From assembly GCA_002348925.1 (NCBI GenBank), contig DEBV01000004.1, positions 43,000 to 48,144 on the forward strand: a stretch of 5,145 nucleotides of DNA, given 5' to 3'. Position numbers and translations under genes: made by a program. The notes under the pieces were generated by a model that saw only the letters and a list, made by a program, of their open reading frames with translations, was not told where the DNA came from and made no database searches. Positions 4,948 to 5,145 of the stretch are shown here, piece by piece. The DNA is from Alphaproteobacteria bacterium UBA2947. GTDB taxonomy: Bacteria > Pseudomonadota > Alphaproteobacteria > Rs-D84. The first letter of the stretch is position 1. Every line of letters begins with the position of its first letter.

Positions 4948-5145
4948 TGAAGTGGAAAGAATCAGATTTTAATTCTGGAATCGATAAAATCAACGCTGTG
5001 TTGATATACGGGCCAGATGCGGGTCTGGTTGATGAATTGTGCGACAAAGCAATCGAAAAACTGGAAATTGAAAAAGATAATTTACTGGTCTTGGACGCAG
5101 ATGAATTGCGCGAAAAACAAGATGCAGTATTCGCAGAAAGTTGCA
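4947..5145 (+). CDS. holA: DNA polymerase III delta subunit, N-terminal part (runs off right edge)
   Basis: The frame opens at ATG 4947-4949, overlapping the lptE stop, and continues 66 codons to the window edge. Residues 17-27 (AVLIYGPDAGL) are the characteristic first strand and degenerate P-loop-like turn of alphaproteobacterial delta subunits, preceded by a short KWKESDF helix. A Lys/Glu-rich helix and LLVLDADELREK follow, matching the strand and helix that come next in the family. Delta opens the beta clamp and belongs to the clamp-loader complex with DnaX and HolB. The usual protein is about 330-350 residues, so about four fifths lie outside. No separate Shine-Dalgarno stands out, and coupling to lptE is the probable mode of translation. 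Confidence 0.88.
   Translation, partial: MKWKESDFNSGIDKINAVLIYGPDAGLVDELCDKAIEKLEIEKDNLLVLDADELREKQDAVFAESC

Noticed and set aside
1..5145. CRISPR array, transposase, toxin-antitoxin pair or defence system
   Set aside because: No regularly spaced direct repeats, no recombinase or transposase motifs and no paired small genes with ribosome sites are visible.

Overview
The window reads as AT-rich chromosomal DNA of an alphaproteobacterium, probably an uncultured, reduced-genome, host- or gut-associated lineage. The best anchor is the right end, where an LptE-type lipoprotein gene runs into holA through a TAATG junction. That gene pair is typical of Alphaproteobacteria, and the protein sequences are alphaproteobacterial in style but AT-biased. 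Both tRNA genes encode their own CCA ends. Lineage below class level is inference.

Left part (1-664). The 5' end of an unrecognised gene runs leftward off the window from a near-consensus sigma70 promoter and a perfect Shine-Dalgarno. Diverging from it is a tRNA-Asp(GUC) / tRNA-Glu(UUC) transcription unit with its own promoter, an inter-tRNA hairpin and a strong terminator. After the terminator lies a long imperfect palindrome whose left arm is an inverted 15/16 copy of the tRNA-Glu 3' end.

Middle (665-2900). Two divergent glycosyltransferase genes share a 193-bp control region: a GT10 (fucosyltransferase-type) gene on the minus strand and a GT8 (LgtC/RfaJ-type) gene on the plus strand. They probably add sugars to a surface glycan, most simply lipo-oligosaccharide or capsule. 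The pair is bracketed by two terminators with an identical 22-bp hairpin, each lying between convergent transcripts.

Right part (2900-5145). A short GC-richer patch is followed by a 58-codon stump of a DnaQ-like (DEDD) 3'-5' exonuclease that keeps only the first catalytic motif. Next is a 413-codon exported or membrane-anchored protein with 22 cysteines and a tandem C-x(n)-C motif, started at TTG. It shares a compact 65-bp region of overlapping divergent promoters with lptE-holA. LptE acts in LPS delivery to the outer membrane, so the window mixes envelope functions (LptE, two glycosyltransferases, a secreted Cys-rich protein) with housekeeping genes (tRNAs, HolA). I do not see a defence system, CRISPR array, transposase or complete mobile element. 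The most unusual observations are the tRNA-Glu-related inverted copy and palindrome, the matched terminators around the glycosyltransferases, the truncated exonuclease and the unclassified Cys-rich protein.
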